Source: Candidatus Woesearchaeota archaeon
GTDB lineage: Archaea > Nanobdellota > Nanobdellia > Woesearchaeales > JAIPIC01
Assembly (NCBI GenBank): GCA_021734865.1
Contig: JAIPIC010000012.1
Span: 1-39,725, forward strand
Direction: 5' to 3'
Length of the DNA stretch: 39,725 nucleotides
Positions within the stretch are counted from its first letter, which is position 1. Each line of letters opens with the position of its first letter. The translations under genes and the position numbers were made by a program. Below, piece after piece: positions 29,601 through 38,592 of this stretch. The notes under the pieces were generated by a model. It was given only the letters and a program-made list of their open reading frames with translations. It was not told where the DNA came from and made no database searches.

Positions 29601-30112
29601 AAATAGATACACTGGAAAGGACGGAGATTATAAGGGAACTGCGACTCGGTGAATTCGATGTTCTGGTAGGTATAAATCTACTTAGAGAAGGATTGGATAT
29701 TCCTGAGGTTGGTCTTATTGGGATTTTGGATGCAGATAAAGAGGGATTTCTTCGAGATTCAAGAAGTCTTATTCAAATTATCGGAAGAGCTGCAAGAAAT
29801 ACTGAATCACGAGTAATTCTGTACGCTGATAAGATGACTGATTCAATGAAAACAGCTATTTATGAGACTAAGCGTCGTAGGAAGCTGCAACAGGAATACA
29901 ATAAGAAACATGGTATCACTCCAAAAACAATCCAGAAACCAGTTAAAGAAAAGGTTGTAGATATTAAGGACACAAAACATATTCCTAAAAAAGATATACC
30001 CAATATGATTATCGAGTTAGAAAAAGAGATGGCAGATTGCGCTGACAATCTTGATTTTGAAAAAGCTATTATGCTCAGGGATAGGATCAGAAAGATGAAA
30101 CTCAGATCCTAA
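26615..30112 (+). CDS. uvrB: UvrABC system protein B, interrupted by an intein
   Basis: Exteins [22 protein letters not shown]...LLGVTGSGK / [61 protein letters not shown]...; UVR motif near C-terminus. Confidence 0.98.
   Translation: [1165 protein letters not shown]
26744..28318 (+). mobile_element. In-frame intein (525 aa) with LAGLIDADG-type homing endonuclease region, inserted in UvrB Walker A (GSGK^T)
   Basis: Starts with Ser1 ([12 protein letters not shown]), block B-like [10 protein letters not shown], dodecapeptide-like LYVAEGHN and IFDGDGW, block F-like [25 protein letters not shown], +1 Thr; removing it gives GVTGSGK-TFTMAN. Confidence 0.95.
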
Positions 30113-31097
30113 AACCTTCAACAAATCTTCTGATTACTGAATACTTGCTCAGATAATTTCGGCCCTTATCGGTTATTTTAATCTTGTCTGCATGTTTGAC
30201 CAGAAATTTTTCTTCCAGCAACCCATCAACACAAAATCTGCAGTTGTCTTTATTGAAATCCCTTATAGAATATAGGCTTTTAACATCAGATGACCCTGTT
30301 TTGTTGATTTTACTTAATATTGCATACATCCTTTCAAGATGACTCTTAGGCTTAACTCCCATAATAACATCAACAGCTTTCTGCATTTCGTAACTAAAAA
30401 TGTCCTCTGGCCATTTATCAATGAATACATATTTGCTTTGTGCAAGCATAAGTGATTCTGAGAATGGAAGAAAGCCCGCCACATTTACATTGTATTTTGA
30501 TTCCAATTGTTTTTTAAGAATCTTAGTGTTTATGCTTTTGTGTACCTTATTTAAAAGAACAAAAGCGCGTTTCCTCAATTTGGAAGAGACCTGTGAAGTG
30601 ATACCCAACCCCTGGTAATCCTGATTATCTGGTCTGACCACATTTATTAGTATGTCTGAGCCAGGGAGTATTGCCAAGAACTCTTCATTCAGTCCAGGGT
30701 GTGTGTCAATCAATAGAAAATCAGTCTCAACATTCTCCGCAATCTCTTTAACTGCCTTTGAGAACAGGTTAGCTCTGTTTTTGTCTATGAGTATCTCGGC
30801 TATCTCTTTTCTGTCAAGTGAAGCTGGAACAATGCTGAGTCTTCCTTGAGGGAGATTTAAATCCTCGGAGATATCATATACAATATCATCAAGTTCACAG
30901 TTTTCAGTGATGTAATCAGTAATAGTATCTTTTACGTTTTCAAGTCCAAATATTGCATGCACACCCGGACTAATAAGATCACCGTCAACAATAACTACCT
31001 TATAATCAAATGATGCCAAATATGCAGCTATGTTACTTATAATAGTTGATTTCCCTGTCCCACCTCTAAATGAATTTGTGGTCACAATTTTTGTCAT
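30102..31097 (-). CDS. ParA/MinD-like ATPase with C-terminal winged-helix-like extension
   Basis: 331 aa; deviant Walker A SFRGGTGKST, VVIVDGDLISPG, FLLIDTHPGL; C-terminal LEEKFLVKHADKIKITDKGRNYLSKY. Confidence 0.88.
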   Translation of the reverse strand: MTKIVTTNSFRGGTGKSTIISNIAAYLASFDYKVVIVDGDLISPGVHAIFGLENVKDTITDYITENCELDDIVYDISEDLNLPQGRLSIVPASLDRKEIAEILIDKNRANLFSKAVKEIAENVETDFLLIDTHPGLNEEFLAILPGSDILINVVRPDNQDYQGLGITSQVSSKLRKRAFVLLNKVHKSINTKILKKQLESKYNVNVAGFLPFSESLMLAQSKYVFIDKWPEDIFSYEMQKAVDVIMGVKPKSHLERMYAILSKINKTGSSDVKSLYSIRDFNKDNCRFCVDGLLEEKFLVKHADKIKITDKGRNYLSKYSVIRRFVEGFRI

Positions 31098-31792
31098 TTG
31101 AAACCACCTCGGGTAAGACGGTACACATTATGGCTTACGGCTTTGAAAAAGACTGTGATTATGCCCCAGATGTAATAATGAATTATCTGAAGGTAACTAA
31201 TCACGAGACTTTCTATGAAAAATAATAGATAAATACCAAGGGCAAGCACAACATATGAAAGGAATGGATCAAACATCTTTTTTGCCTTTCTATGCTTGAC
31301 ATTATACACAATTGCACTCATGATAATAGGAATCATCACGAGATATAAAAGTAAAGGAGATGTAAAACCAAAAACTGTCATCAGCAGTATATTCATTGCA
31401 GAGAGGATTGCAGCAGCAATGTACAGGATCGCCCTCTTAATCGGATGTGGTTGTTTAATCCTGTCCTTTTCAAATCTTCTCCATACTAGTGAATATGATA
31501 TATAAACACCACCCACTATTGCGGTATATAATGTTATTATTGAGAGGACTATCTTAATTATGGGTGTGGATAAATTCATGAACAATGACAAATGATATAT
31601 GTAATTTGCACCAAAACATATGGTATAATATAGATTTGCTCTACTAAAGTACATCAGTCCTTTATGTAAACTTATTTTATAGAGACTTTTTGTTCTTATG
31701 TAAGTCATTAAACAAGATGCTATTATGATTAGGCTGGTCAAAGTCTCAAAAATAAGGGATTGTGGAGTATTCAATCCGGCTAGCATAGTCAT
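31094..31792 (-). CDS. Polytopic membrane protein, about 7 TM segments
   Basis: 232 aa, hydrophobic throughout; 4-bp overlap with both neighbours. Confidence 0.7.
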   Translation of the reverse strand: MTMLAGLNTPQSLIFETLTSLIIIASCLMTYIRTKSLYKISLHKGLMYFSRANLYYTICFGANYIYHLSLFMNLSTPIIKIVLSIITLYTAIVGGVYISYSLVWRRFEKDRIKQPHPIKRAILYIAAAILSAMNILLMTVFGFTSPLLLYLVMIPIIMSAIVYNVKHRKAKKMFDPFLSYVVLALGIYLLFFIESLVISYLQIIHYYIWGIITVFFKAVSHNVYRLTRGGFK

Positions 31793-32397
31793 TTTTTACC
31801 ACCTTGCTTTAAACATCCACGTAATCTCATCTTCTTTGGTATGTATTCCAATACCATAGCTGCTGCAAAAATTGACACTAATTTGTCTGATACTTCAGTT
31901 ATCATTTTTTCAAAAAGTAATGCTAAAAACGGACTATTAGTCATATCAAATATTAATTTGTACGCTGGAGCAGATCCTTCATAAGATGTTGTTAGATCAA
32001 AAAAGACGAAATGAATTAAGATCACTACTATTGCGTTTGTTACACCTATTACAACACCTGCCAAAATCAATTTGACTGGATTACCAAGGTTAATCCATCC
32101 TCCTCTGTACAAAATACAGGTTATTATTGCAATCCACACGCTGGATAAGCAAAATATCCACCATTCAAAAGGCCATACTGTAAGTGCCATGATCAAATTA
32201 TATAGGACGCCACCAGCAATTCCAACAGGTAAACCTGCAACTAATACTCCTAAGGAGGTAGCCCAAGTATCCAGAAAGAAAGGTATTTTCAGAGAATATG
32301 CAAATAATCCTGTGAGATAATTTAAAATCACTATTAAAGGAATCATTACTATGAAAACCGTTCGTTTCCCTGTTGTAGTACTCCAGTAACTTCTCAT
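31789..32397 (-). CDS. ECF-transporter S-component-like membrane protein
   Basis: 202 aa, 5-6 TM; PFFLDTWATSLGVLVAGLPVGIAGGVLYNLIMALT pattern resembles ECF S-component/sensor membrane domains. Confidence 0.5.
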   Translation of the reverse strand: MRSYWSTTTGKRTVFIVMIPLIVILNYLTGLFAYSLKIPFFLDTWATSLGVLVAGLPVGIAGGVLYNLIMALTVWPFEWWIFCLSSVWIAIITCILYRGGWINLGNPVKLILAGVVIGVTNAIVVILIHFVFFDLTTSYEGSAPAYKLIFDMTNSPFLALLFEKMITEVSDKLVSIFAAAMVLEYIPKKMRLRGCLKQGGKK

Positions 32398-33665
32398 TTT
32401 TCAAGTACGCTAGACCCATAATTAGTATGGACTTTTTTCGCCCGGGGTTTCTGTTTTGATCCTTTAACTTTTCTTATGAACATGTAAACTAAAATAACTG
32501 CTATCACTACAACCCCTGCTATTACTAATGGCCATGGATTGTCAGGTTTTGAATTAGTTACACTCACAGGAATTTTTTTACTGTAGGTTAAGACATCATT
32601 GTTGACAACGTTTTTAATCTCGATATCAAGATAATATTCTTGAAGATTAGCATCATCATCTACATCAAATACAAAGGTTCCCTGTCCTTCTTCTCCAGGT
32701 CCAAGAGATGGTGCAATGAAATCAGATGATTCCATAAATCTGAAAGGCTGTTCAGTCTTCCCATATACTTTGATTCTCACAGCTTCTCCTTCCTCATTTC
32801 CAATATTCTTGACTGTGATTCTCAGACTTACATCATCATCACCAGCTGTTAATACAGAAGGGAAAAGTTCTACAGATGAGATATTATATAGGGGAACAGG
32901 TTTAATCGCGATGTCCAAAGGGATTTTCTTTTCCTCAAATAGATAGTCATCTTCTTCCAGGTCCGGTTTGTATTTATAGCTTACTGTAACATATGCTTTA
33001 TGAACTCCCGGTTCAACACTTTCGGAAATATCTAGATAGAATGTTGCTGTGCTCATGCTGTCTGCCTCGATATTCCCTAAAAGTGATGTTCCAGAATAAC
33101 TCTCAGACAAAGTTATTCCATCTGAGAGACCTGTAATCTCAGCTTTCACTCCCTGGGCATTCCCATCTCCTAGATTTTGAAGCACTACATCAAGTTTAAC
33201 GTCTTCATCTCCAGGTTTAATACGGCTTGGGTCTGATTCAATATCGCCAATAGCAAGGTTAACATCTTTTAGATCTTTTTCTGTCACTTCTATTGATAAA
33301 TCAGTTTTCGAAGCTGCAGAAGCCCCCTTCTTTATTCGTGCCTCAATATTATGTGTTCCCTCAAAAGCATCAGAATTGACAATCATTCTGTATTGAACAG
33401 TCTGTGAACTTCTTCCTGCGAGCACTCCAATATTTTTAAGTGCATTTTCACCAGTAGTCAGCCTCAGGCTGTCTTTTGGGATAATTTCCAAAGTTATGTC
33501 ACTGACTGCATCATCACCACTGTTCTGTATTTTAAACCATACATTAACTGCTTTTCCTGCTTCTGCAGGTTTTGGATCATAGTCATTGACAGAAACGTCG
33601 ATAGCGTATGCTGTACTAATACTCAAGATTGCCATAAGCAATATACAAATAATTTTGTTGGTCAT
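32394..33665 (-). CDS. CARDB/NEW3-type repeat protein with signal peptide and C-terminal TM
   Basis: 423 aa; three Ig-like repeats (e.g. KPAEAGKAVNVWFKIQNSGDDAVSDITLEI; DPSRIKPGDEDVKLDVVLQNLGDGNAQGVKAEI; FPSVLTAGDDDVSLRITVKNIGNEEGEAVRIKV). Confidence 0.8.
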   Translation of the reverse strand: MTNKIICILLMAILSISTAYAIDVSVNDYDPKPAEAGKAVNVWFKIQNSGDDAVSDITLEIIPKDSLRLTTGENALKNIGVLAGRSSQTVQYRMIVNSDAFEGTHNIEARIKKGASAASKTDLSIEVTEKDLKDVNLAIGDIESDPSRIKPGDEDVKLDVVLQNLGDGNAQGVKAEITGLSDGITLSESYSGTSLLGNIEADSMSTATFYLDISESVEPGVHKAYVTVSYKYKPDLEEDDYLFEEKKIPLDIAIKPVPLYNISSVELFPSVLTAGDDDVSLRITVKNIGNEEGEAVRIKVYGKTEQPFRFMESSDFIAPSLGPGEEGQGTFVFDVDDDANLQEYYLDIEIKNVVNNDVLTYSKKIPVSVTNSKPDNPWPLVIAGVVVIAVILVYMFIRKVKGSKQKPRAKKVHTNYGSSVLEK

Positions 33666-35974
33666 TTTTTATCACCGTTTTTATATTTTATCACCAGCAC
33701 TGCTGGTACAATAACAATACATGCAAAGAATGTGGCACCTATACCTAATGCCAGTGTCCACCCAAGCCTCATTGTATTGACTAGCGTAGCAAACGATAAA
33801 GCCATAAATCCTACAACAGTAGTAATTGTTGTCACAGATATGGCCTGGCCTGTACTCATCAAAGCTCTTGGTACAGCGTCTTCAAGATTTTTATGTTCTT
33901 CCATCTTCTCCTTAATGCTATGCATGAGATGGATGCTAAAATCAATTCCCATACCCATCAGGATAGCAAGCATACCTGTCGTGAGGACAGTAAAAGGGAG
34001 GTCAATATAACCCATCATTCCTACGGTCCATATAATTGCAAAAACAATAGGGATGAATGCTAATAATCCATTTACAATTGATTTGTAAAATAATGAAGCT
34101 ATTAGTATCACCAATAGGAATCCGATTGTAGTTGTCAACATCGTATCGTTGCCCATTGTCTGTTCGAATTCTATGTCTTCAGGGATAGATCCCTGTGGAA
34201 TAATTTGTACTTCTTTTGGAAAATTAATTCCCTCAACCTCTTTTAATAATTCATAATAATCGTCTCTGTCAATAAGATCAAAATTAAGCGTATATTTTGC
34301 TATGCTGTAATCATCGTTGAAATTTCCCCTGATATCTGCATTCTCTGATATTATATTGACTATTTCATGTTCATCCTGAGGCACTCTTCCATTATTGTAT
34401 CGTCTTATAAGCGATGTAGGTGAATCAACTGAATCCACCCAGGTCAGATCAGTAATTACGGAGTCTAATGAATCCATAGGACCGATAACACGAGGATCAC
34501 GGAGGTCATGTACTGCGAATTCATCATATACTCCCACTGTACTACCTTCGAGCACAAATAGCAAATTCATAGAAGAGGTTCCACCAAAATTATATCCGAC
34601 ATCATTTAAACCTTCTACAATATCATCTCCTTCTGGAACCCAGTTCTCACCATCAGTATCCAGATAGACCAAAGTAAATCCTGGGATAACAAGAACAGTA
34701 AATATTACAGCACCAATAAGAACCCTCACGGGAGCTTTGACCTGAACAGCTGCGATGTATGATAAAAATGAATCAATGAAACTTTTTTTCTTTGACTGTC
34801 CCTTTCTTGAATTCCCACCTAGCTTGAAAAGTGTCTCATCAAGTTTTGAGTAAATGAATTTTCTTTGAAGCCTCATTAATGGTGGAAGTATTGTTATAGA
34901 TATGATAAATGCAAAAGCAACTCCATAAGAAAGCACGGTACCCTGAACCTGTGAATTGGGTGAAACACCTAAAAGCATCGCAAGAAACCCAGCCAAGGTA
35001 GTCATTACTGACGCAAATAGCGCTGTACCTATTCCCTTAACAGTATCCTTTGTTGCATCTTCATGGCCATTTTTAATATTTTCGTGATATCTATGAGTTA
35101 GATGGATAGCATAGTCCACACTTATACCTATAATCATAGCTCCAACACTTGCCGTCATAACTGTTATTCTTATATCATTGAGGTACATTGTTCCAGCTAA
35201 CCACACTAATGTTAAAGTGGTAGGAATTATGCTGAAAAGGGCAATTTTCCAAGACCTAAAGTAAATCCAGAGTACAACAAATACTCCTACTAACGCCATG
35301 ACTATTGTCCTAAGATTATCATTAATTAAGTAATTTAATATCCTGTTCATAAGAACAGGCATACCGGTAAGCTGCGCTGTTACACCCATGGGAAAGGGAG
35401 TCTGTTCAATCTTTTCCCTGACATTGTCCTCAATTAGCTGGACATATCCTGGAGTGTCTTGCACACTCACAGAAATCATGACATTCTGGTAAATAAAATC
35501 CTTACTTAGAAATCTGGGGAGATAAGTACTCTTTATTTCTTCAGGCATGTTGTCAATCATCTGTTTTGACTCTTCAAGTGTTGCAGGTAATCTGCCATAA
35601 ATCATGTAAAAAAGGTCAGAAAGAGAAAATGCTGATGCCACAAATGTTTCTGATTTAAGACTATTTGTCAAATCAGCTGTAGCTTTGATCACATCTGGAT
35701 GCCTAATGTCCTGTATTCTGGTCTTGTCGTCTGTTTCTGCATTTACCTTCATAAGAACAAACATAACATCTGTTCCGCCAAATTCGGTATCAATAAGCCG
35801 CTTGAGCATTTGAGCTTGAGAATCATCTCTAAACATGACATCAAAACTCGAATCAGTCTCCAATCTAAGAGCATAATATCCAAAGAAAAGGGATACTGTA
35901 AGGACTAATAATATTATTAAAACTGGATATTTTTTCTGTATGTCTCCAAATTTCGCCAATATTTGCTCCAACAT
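33662..35974 (-). CDS. MMPL/RND superfamily exporter
   Basis: 770 aa; two sterol-sensing-like TM bundles (VMTASVGAMIIGISVDYAIHLTHRYHENI; VLTTGMLAILMGMGIDFSIHLMHSIKEKM). Confidence 0.93.
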   Translation of the reverse strand: MLEQILAKFGDIQKKYPVLIILLVLTVSLFFGYYALRLETDSSFDVMFRDDSQAQMLKRLIDTEFGGTDVMFVLMKVNAETDDKTRIQDIRHPDVIKATADLTNSLKSETFVASAFSLSDLFYMIYGRLPATLEESKQMIDNMPEEIKSTYLPRFLSKDFIYQNVMISVSVQDTPGYVQLIEDNVREKIEQTPFPMGVTAQLTGMPVLMNRILNYLINDNLRTIVMALVGVFVVLWIYFRSWKIALFSIIPTTLTLVWLAGTMYLNDIRITVMTASVGAMIIGISVDYAIHLTHRYHENIKNGHEDATKDTVKGIGTALFASVMTTLAGFLAMLLGVSPNSQVQGTVLSYGVAFAFIISITILPPLMRLQRKFIYSKLDETLFKLGGNSRKGQSKKKSFIDSFLSYIAAVQVKAPVRVLIGAVIFTVLVIPGFTLVYLDTDGENWVPEGDDIVEGLNDVGYNFGGTSSMNLLFVLEGSTVGVYDEFAVHDLRDPRVIGPMDSLDSVITDLTWVDSVDSPTSLIRRYNNGRVPQDEHEIVNIISENADIRGNFNDDYSIAKYTLNFDLIDRDDYYELLKEVEGINFPKEVQIIPQGSIPEDIEFEQTMGNDTMLTTTIGFLLVILIASLFYKSIVNGLLAFIPIVFAIIWTVGMMGYIDLPFTVLTTGMLAILMGMGIDFSIHLMHSIKEKMEEHKNLEDAVPRALMSTGQAISVTTITTVVGFMALSFATLVNTMRLGWTLALGIGATFFACIVIVPAVLVIKYKNGDKK

Positions 35975-35997
35975 GGCAGAATGGGTTCCAATTTAGG

Positions 35998-36006
35998 TTA
36001 TAAAAG
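35998..36006 (-). promoter_or_regulatory. TATA-box-like element of the MMPL operon
   Basis: Minus-strand CTTTTATAA 24 bp upstream of the ATG at 35974, leaderless arrangement. Confidence 0.5.
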
Positions 36007-36067
36007 TTATGGATTTGGAGGAAATAAAGATTCAAAAAAGCCATTTTTCAGGCAATAAACCGCATTG

Positions 36068-37087
36068 TCACATATTTTTTAGGATAGTTAAAAATCTTTG
36101 TCTGTGTGATACATCGATACTAAATCCACCAGCCTTTTCGTGGCCGCCTCCAAGCCATCCATCAAATTGATCCTGGAACCCTTCAAGATATTTACCAGCA
36201 TCAAAATCCAGACAGTCAGGTACTCTCAAACTGCCGATCAGTTGATTGTTATAATTATTGATGATCAATATAGGCTTATCTTTGACATGTCTGGCACAAA
36301 GGACCCCCTGTACATTGTTTTCGCATTCGATCTCAGCATATTGCACTTCACCATTCTCTTTTATATCCAATGGCATATCATAAAGTCTCCTAAGTTGACT
36401 TTTATAGCTGTTAAGTTTCCTTGCAATGACGTGTTTACCAGTTACTATTGGTGTATAATCCGTGACGGATTTACATAATTCCAGAGGCAAATCACCACTC
36501 CATTTGGCTCTTTTTCCAACATTCATAAGCGATACATATCTCTGAATTTCAAAATATCCCCCGCCCCATCTCGATTCTCTGTAAACCATCATATCCGGCA
36601 TCATTTCCTGAGCTAGATAATACAGATCTAGTGGGATGTCTTCTGCTTTTCCACCGTCTCCAAAGAAACCTACCAATGTTAAAAAAACATTGTAAGGGTC
36701 GAGCATTCGCTCCTTAAAATTGTTCCATATTGTCAGAGTACAGGATTGAGAATTAACATCATGAAGTGCAATCGCATATTTTGAAGGATCTTCATTAGGA
36801 TGGTGGTCAATATATATTGTCTTATCATTACCAAGATCATCTGATGGTTGAATATCTGTGCATATAACGTAATCAATATCATGTAATTCTTGATTCAATG
36901 CATTCTGCATATCCGATGGTGTGATTTCAAAGGTCAGTCCTTTTGATATAGTGTTAACGGTTTTAGCGTGTTTTTTAATCATATGATATATAATTGCACC
37001 GCTTGTAACTCCATCAGCATCCCAGTGTGTTCCTAGAAAGACGTTTTTGTCGGATATAGTATTTATTAAGGTATCGTAAAAATTCAT
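36068..37087 (-). CDS. DHH family phosphoesterase (archaeal RecJ-like)
   Basis: 339 aa; GTHWDADGVTSGAIIYHMI, YIDHHPNED, DHHA1 motif GWLGGGHEKAGGFSI. Confidence 0.92.
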   Translation of the reverse strand: MNFYDTLINTISDKNVFLGTHWDADGVTSGAIIYHMIKKHAKTVNTISKGLTFEITPSDMQNALNQELHDIDYVICTDIQPSDDLGNDKTIYIDHHPNEDPSKYAIALHDVNSQSCTLTIWNNFKERMLDPYNVFLTLVGFFGDGGKAEDIPLDLYYLAQEMMPDMMVYRESRWGGGYFEIQRYVSLMNVGKRAKWSGDLPLELCKSVTDYTPIVTGKHVIARKLNSYKSQLRRLYDMPLDIKENGEVQYAEIECENNVQGVLCARHVKDKPILIINNYNNQLIGSLRVPDCLDFDAGKYLEGFQDQFDGWLGGGHEKAGGFSIDVSHRQRFLTILKNM

Positions 37088-37277
37088 GTTACAAAGTAAA
37101 AATATTATTTATTTAAAGATATTTATTAAATGTCCTGTGGATCCATATGTATTGGATGACTGCATTTGTGTGAATGTATGAGTCATATTTGTATAAATTT
37201 TTATTATTCATGTGATTTATCTGAAACATGGACCTAAAAATATTGAAATTTTAAAATGATATTGGGGGTAATATTAA

Positions 37278-38447
37278 TTGAGTAAAAGGGCTATTATTGT
37301 GGGCATTGACCCTGGCACAACGACAGGAATAGCAGTCCTTTCTGCAGATGGGACCATTTTGTCATTGATGTCGTCGAAGGATCTTGGGATATCAAAGATA
37401 ATCCAATTTGTTCTAGAACATGGGGTTCCGATAATTGTGGCGTGTGATAAGAAAAAGATGCCTTATGTAGTCGACAAAGTGTCTGCTTCTTTGGGTGCGA
37501 AAAGATACTGTCCGGAAAACGATCTTTCTGTTCTTGAGAAGAAGAGCATCACTTCTTATATTAAATATGATGGGGATCATGAACGGGATGCGCTAGCTGG
37601 TGCTCTTTATGCTCATAAACAATATGAGCATTTGATTCTAAAGATTATGAATACAGCTGATAAATATCTTGATGGATTATTTACGAGCAAAAGTCCTGAT
37701 AGAAGGGAATCAGTTGAAATAATAAATAGAAAGACCGAAGATATTAAGATTTCAGTCATGCAAGAAGTTATTATCAATGAAACTGCTATAAGTACTGCTT
37801 ATAAGAAAATTGTGTCCTATTATGCATCTATTGATTCATCTAATGATAAAAGTATATTGGAAAATGTTAAAATTGACAGTAAAGATAATATTATTAGGTT
37901 CTCAGCTGAAAGGATAACTGAACTTAAGAGAATCAATAGTACTTTGGAGAAAAAGTGCATTAGACTTAGTAAGAACAATGAGAAGTTAAAAGATAAGATC
38001 AAGGATATTCAGACACGCGGTTTGGATAATTTTTTGAAGAATATTGAGAATAAGGCTGCGCAAAAATATAAATCTGTTAAGAAAAACTTAAAGACTGCAC
38101 AAGATAAGTGTGATAATCTTGATCGAACTAACAAGATTCTAAAAACAGGAGTGCAGAGTCTTTTGGGATATCTCGACCTTAAGAAATGCATTGTTGTCAG
38201 GAAAAACACTTTTGAAGGAGATTATGTGTTTTTTTCCAGGCCGGAAAGCATAAAACCCCAGCGGCTTCAGGGTAAAAAATTGATAACAGTACATGAAATC
38301 AGAAAATTGTCGACAAAATTGCCTCAAGTGTTAAAATCTAGTATAAAAATAATCTATGAAGATGATAGATATTTAATATTCAGGACACCCGTTGAAAAGG
38401 CTAAGGATATTTTTAGAAGAGTAATGAGAGATTATGAAAAATCATAA
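37278..38447 (+). CDS. DUF460-like protein (RNase H-like fold plus coiled coil)
   Basis: 389 aa; IIVGIDPGTTTGIAVLSADGTILSLMSSKDLGISKIIQFVLEHG.PIIVACDKKKMP...DGDHERDALAGALYAHKQY; TTG start preceded by GGGGGT. Confidence 0.85.
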   Translation: MSKRAIIVGIDPGTTTGIAVLSADGTILSLMSSKDLGISKIIQFVLEHGVPIIVACDKKKMPYVVDKVSASLGAKRYCPENDLSVLEKKSITSYIKYDGDHERDALAGALYAHKQYEHLILKIMNTADKYLDGLFTSKSPDRRESVEIINRKTEDIKISVMQEVIINETAISTAYKKIVSYYASIDSSNDKSILENVKIDSKDNIIRFSAERITELKRINSTLEKKCIRLSKNNEKLKDKIKDIQTRGLDNFLKNIENKAAQKYKSVKKNLKTAQDKCDNLDRTNKILKTGVQSLLGYLDLKKCIVVRKNTFEGDYVFFSRPESIKPQRLQGKKLITVHEIRKLSTKLPQVLKSSIKIIYEDDRYLIFRTPVEKAKDIFRRVMRDYEKS

Positions 38448-38592
38448 TGGATTTAGTGTATCCAAATTTTTTCGCATTCCAGATTTAACATTCAATAAAT
38501 AGAGCGTTTATATTCAAGCCCAGTGTGCTTTTCGTTGTGTCCTGTTTTATTTATTCTATCCTTTTTAGGCTGTTCCAAATAAATTTTATACA

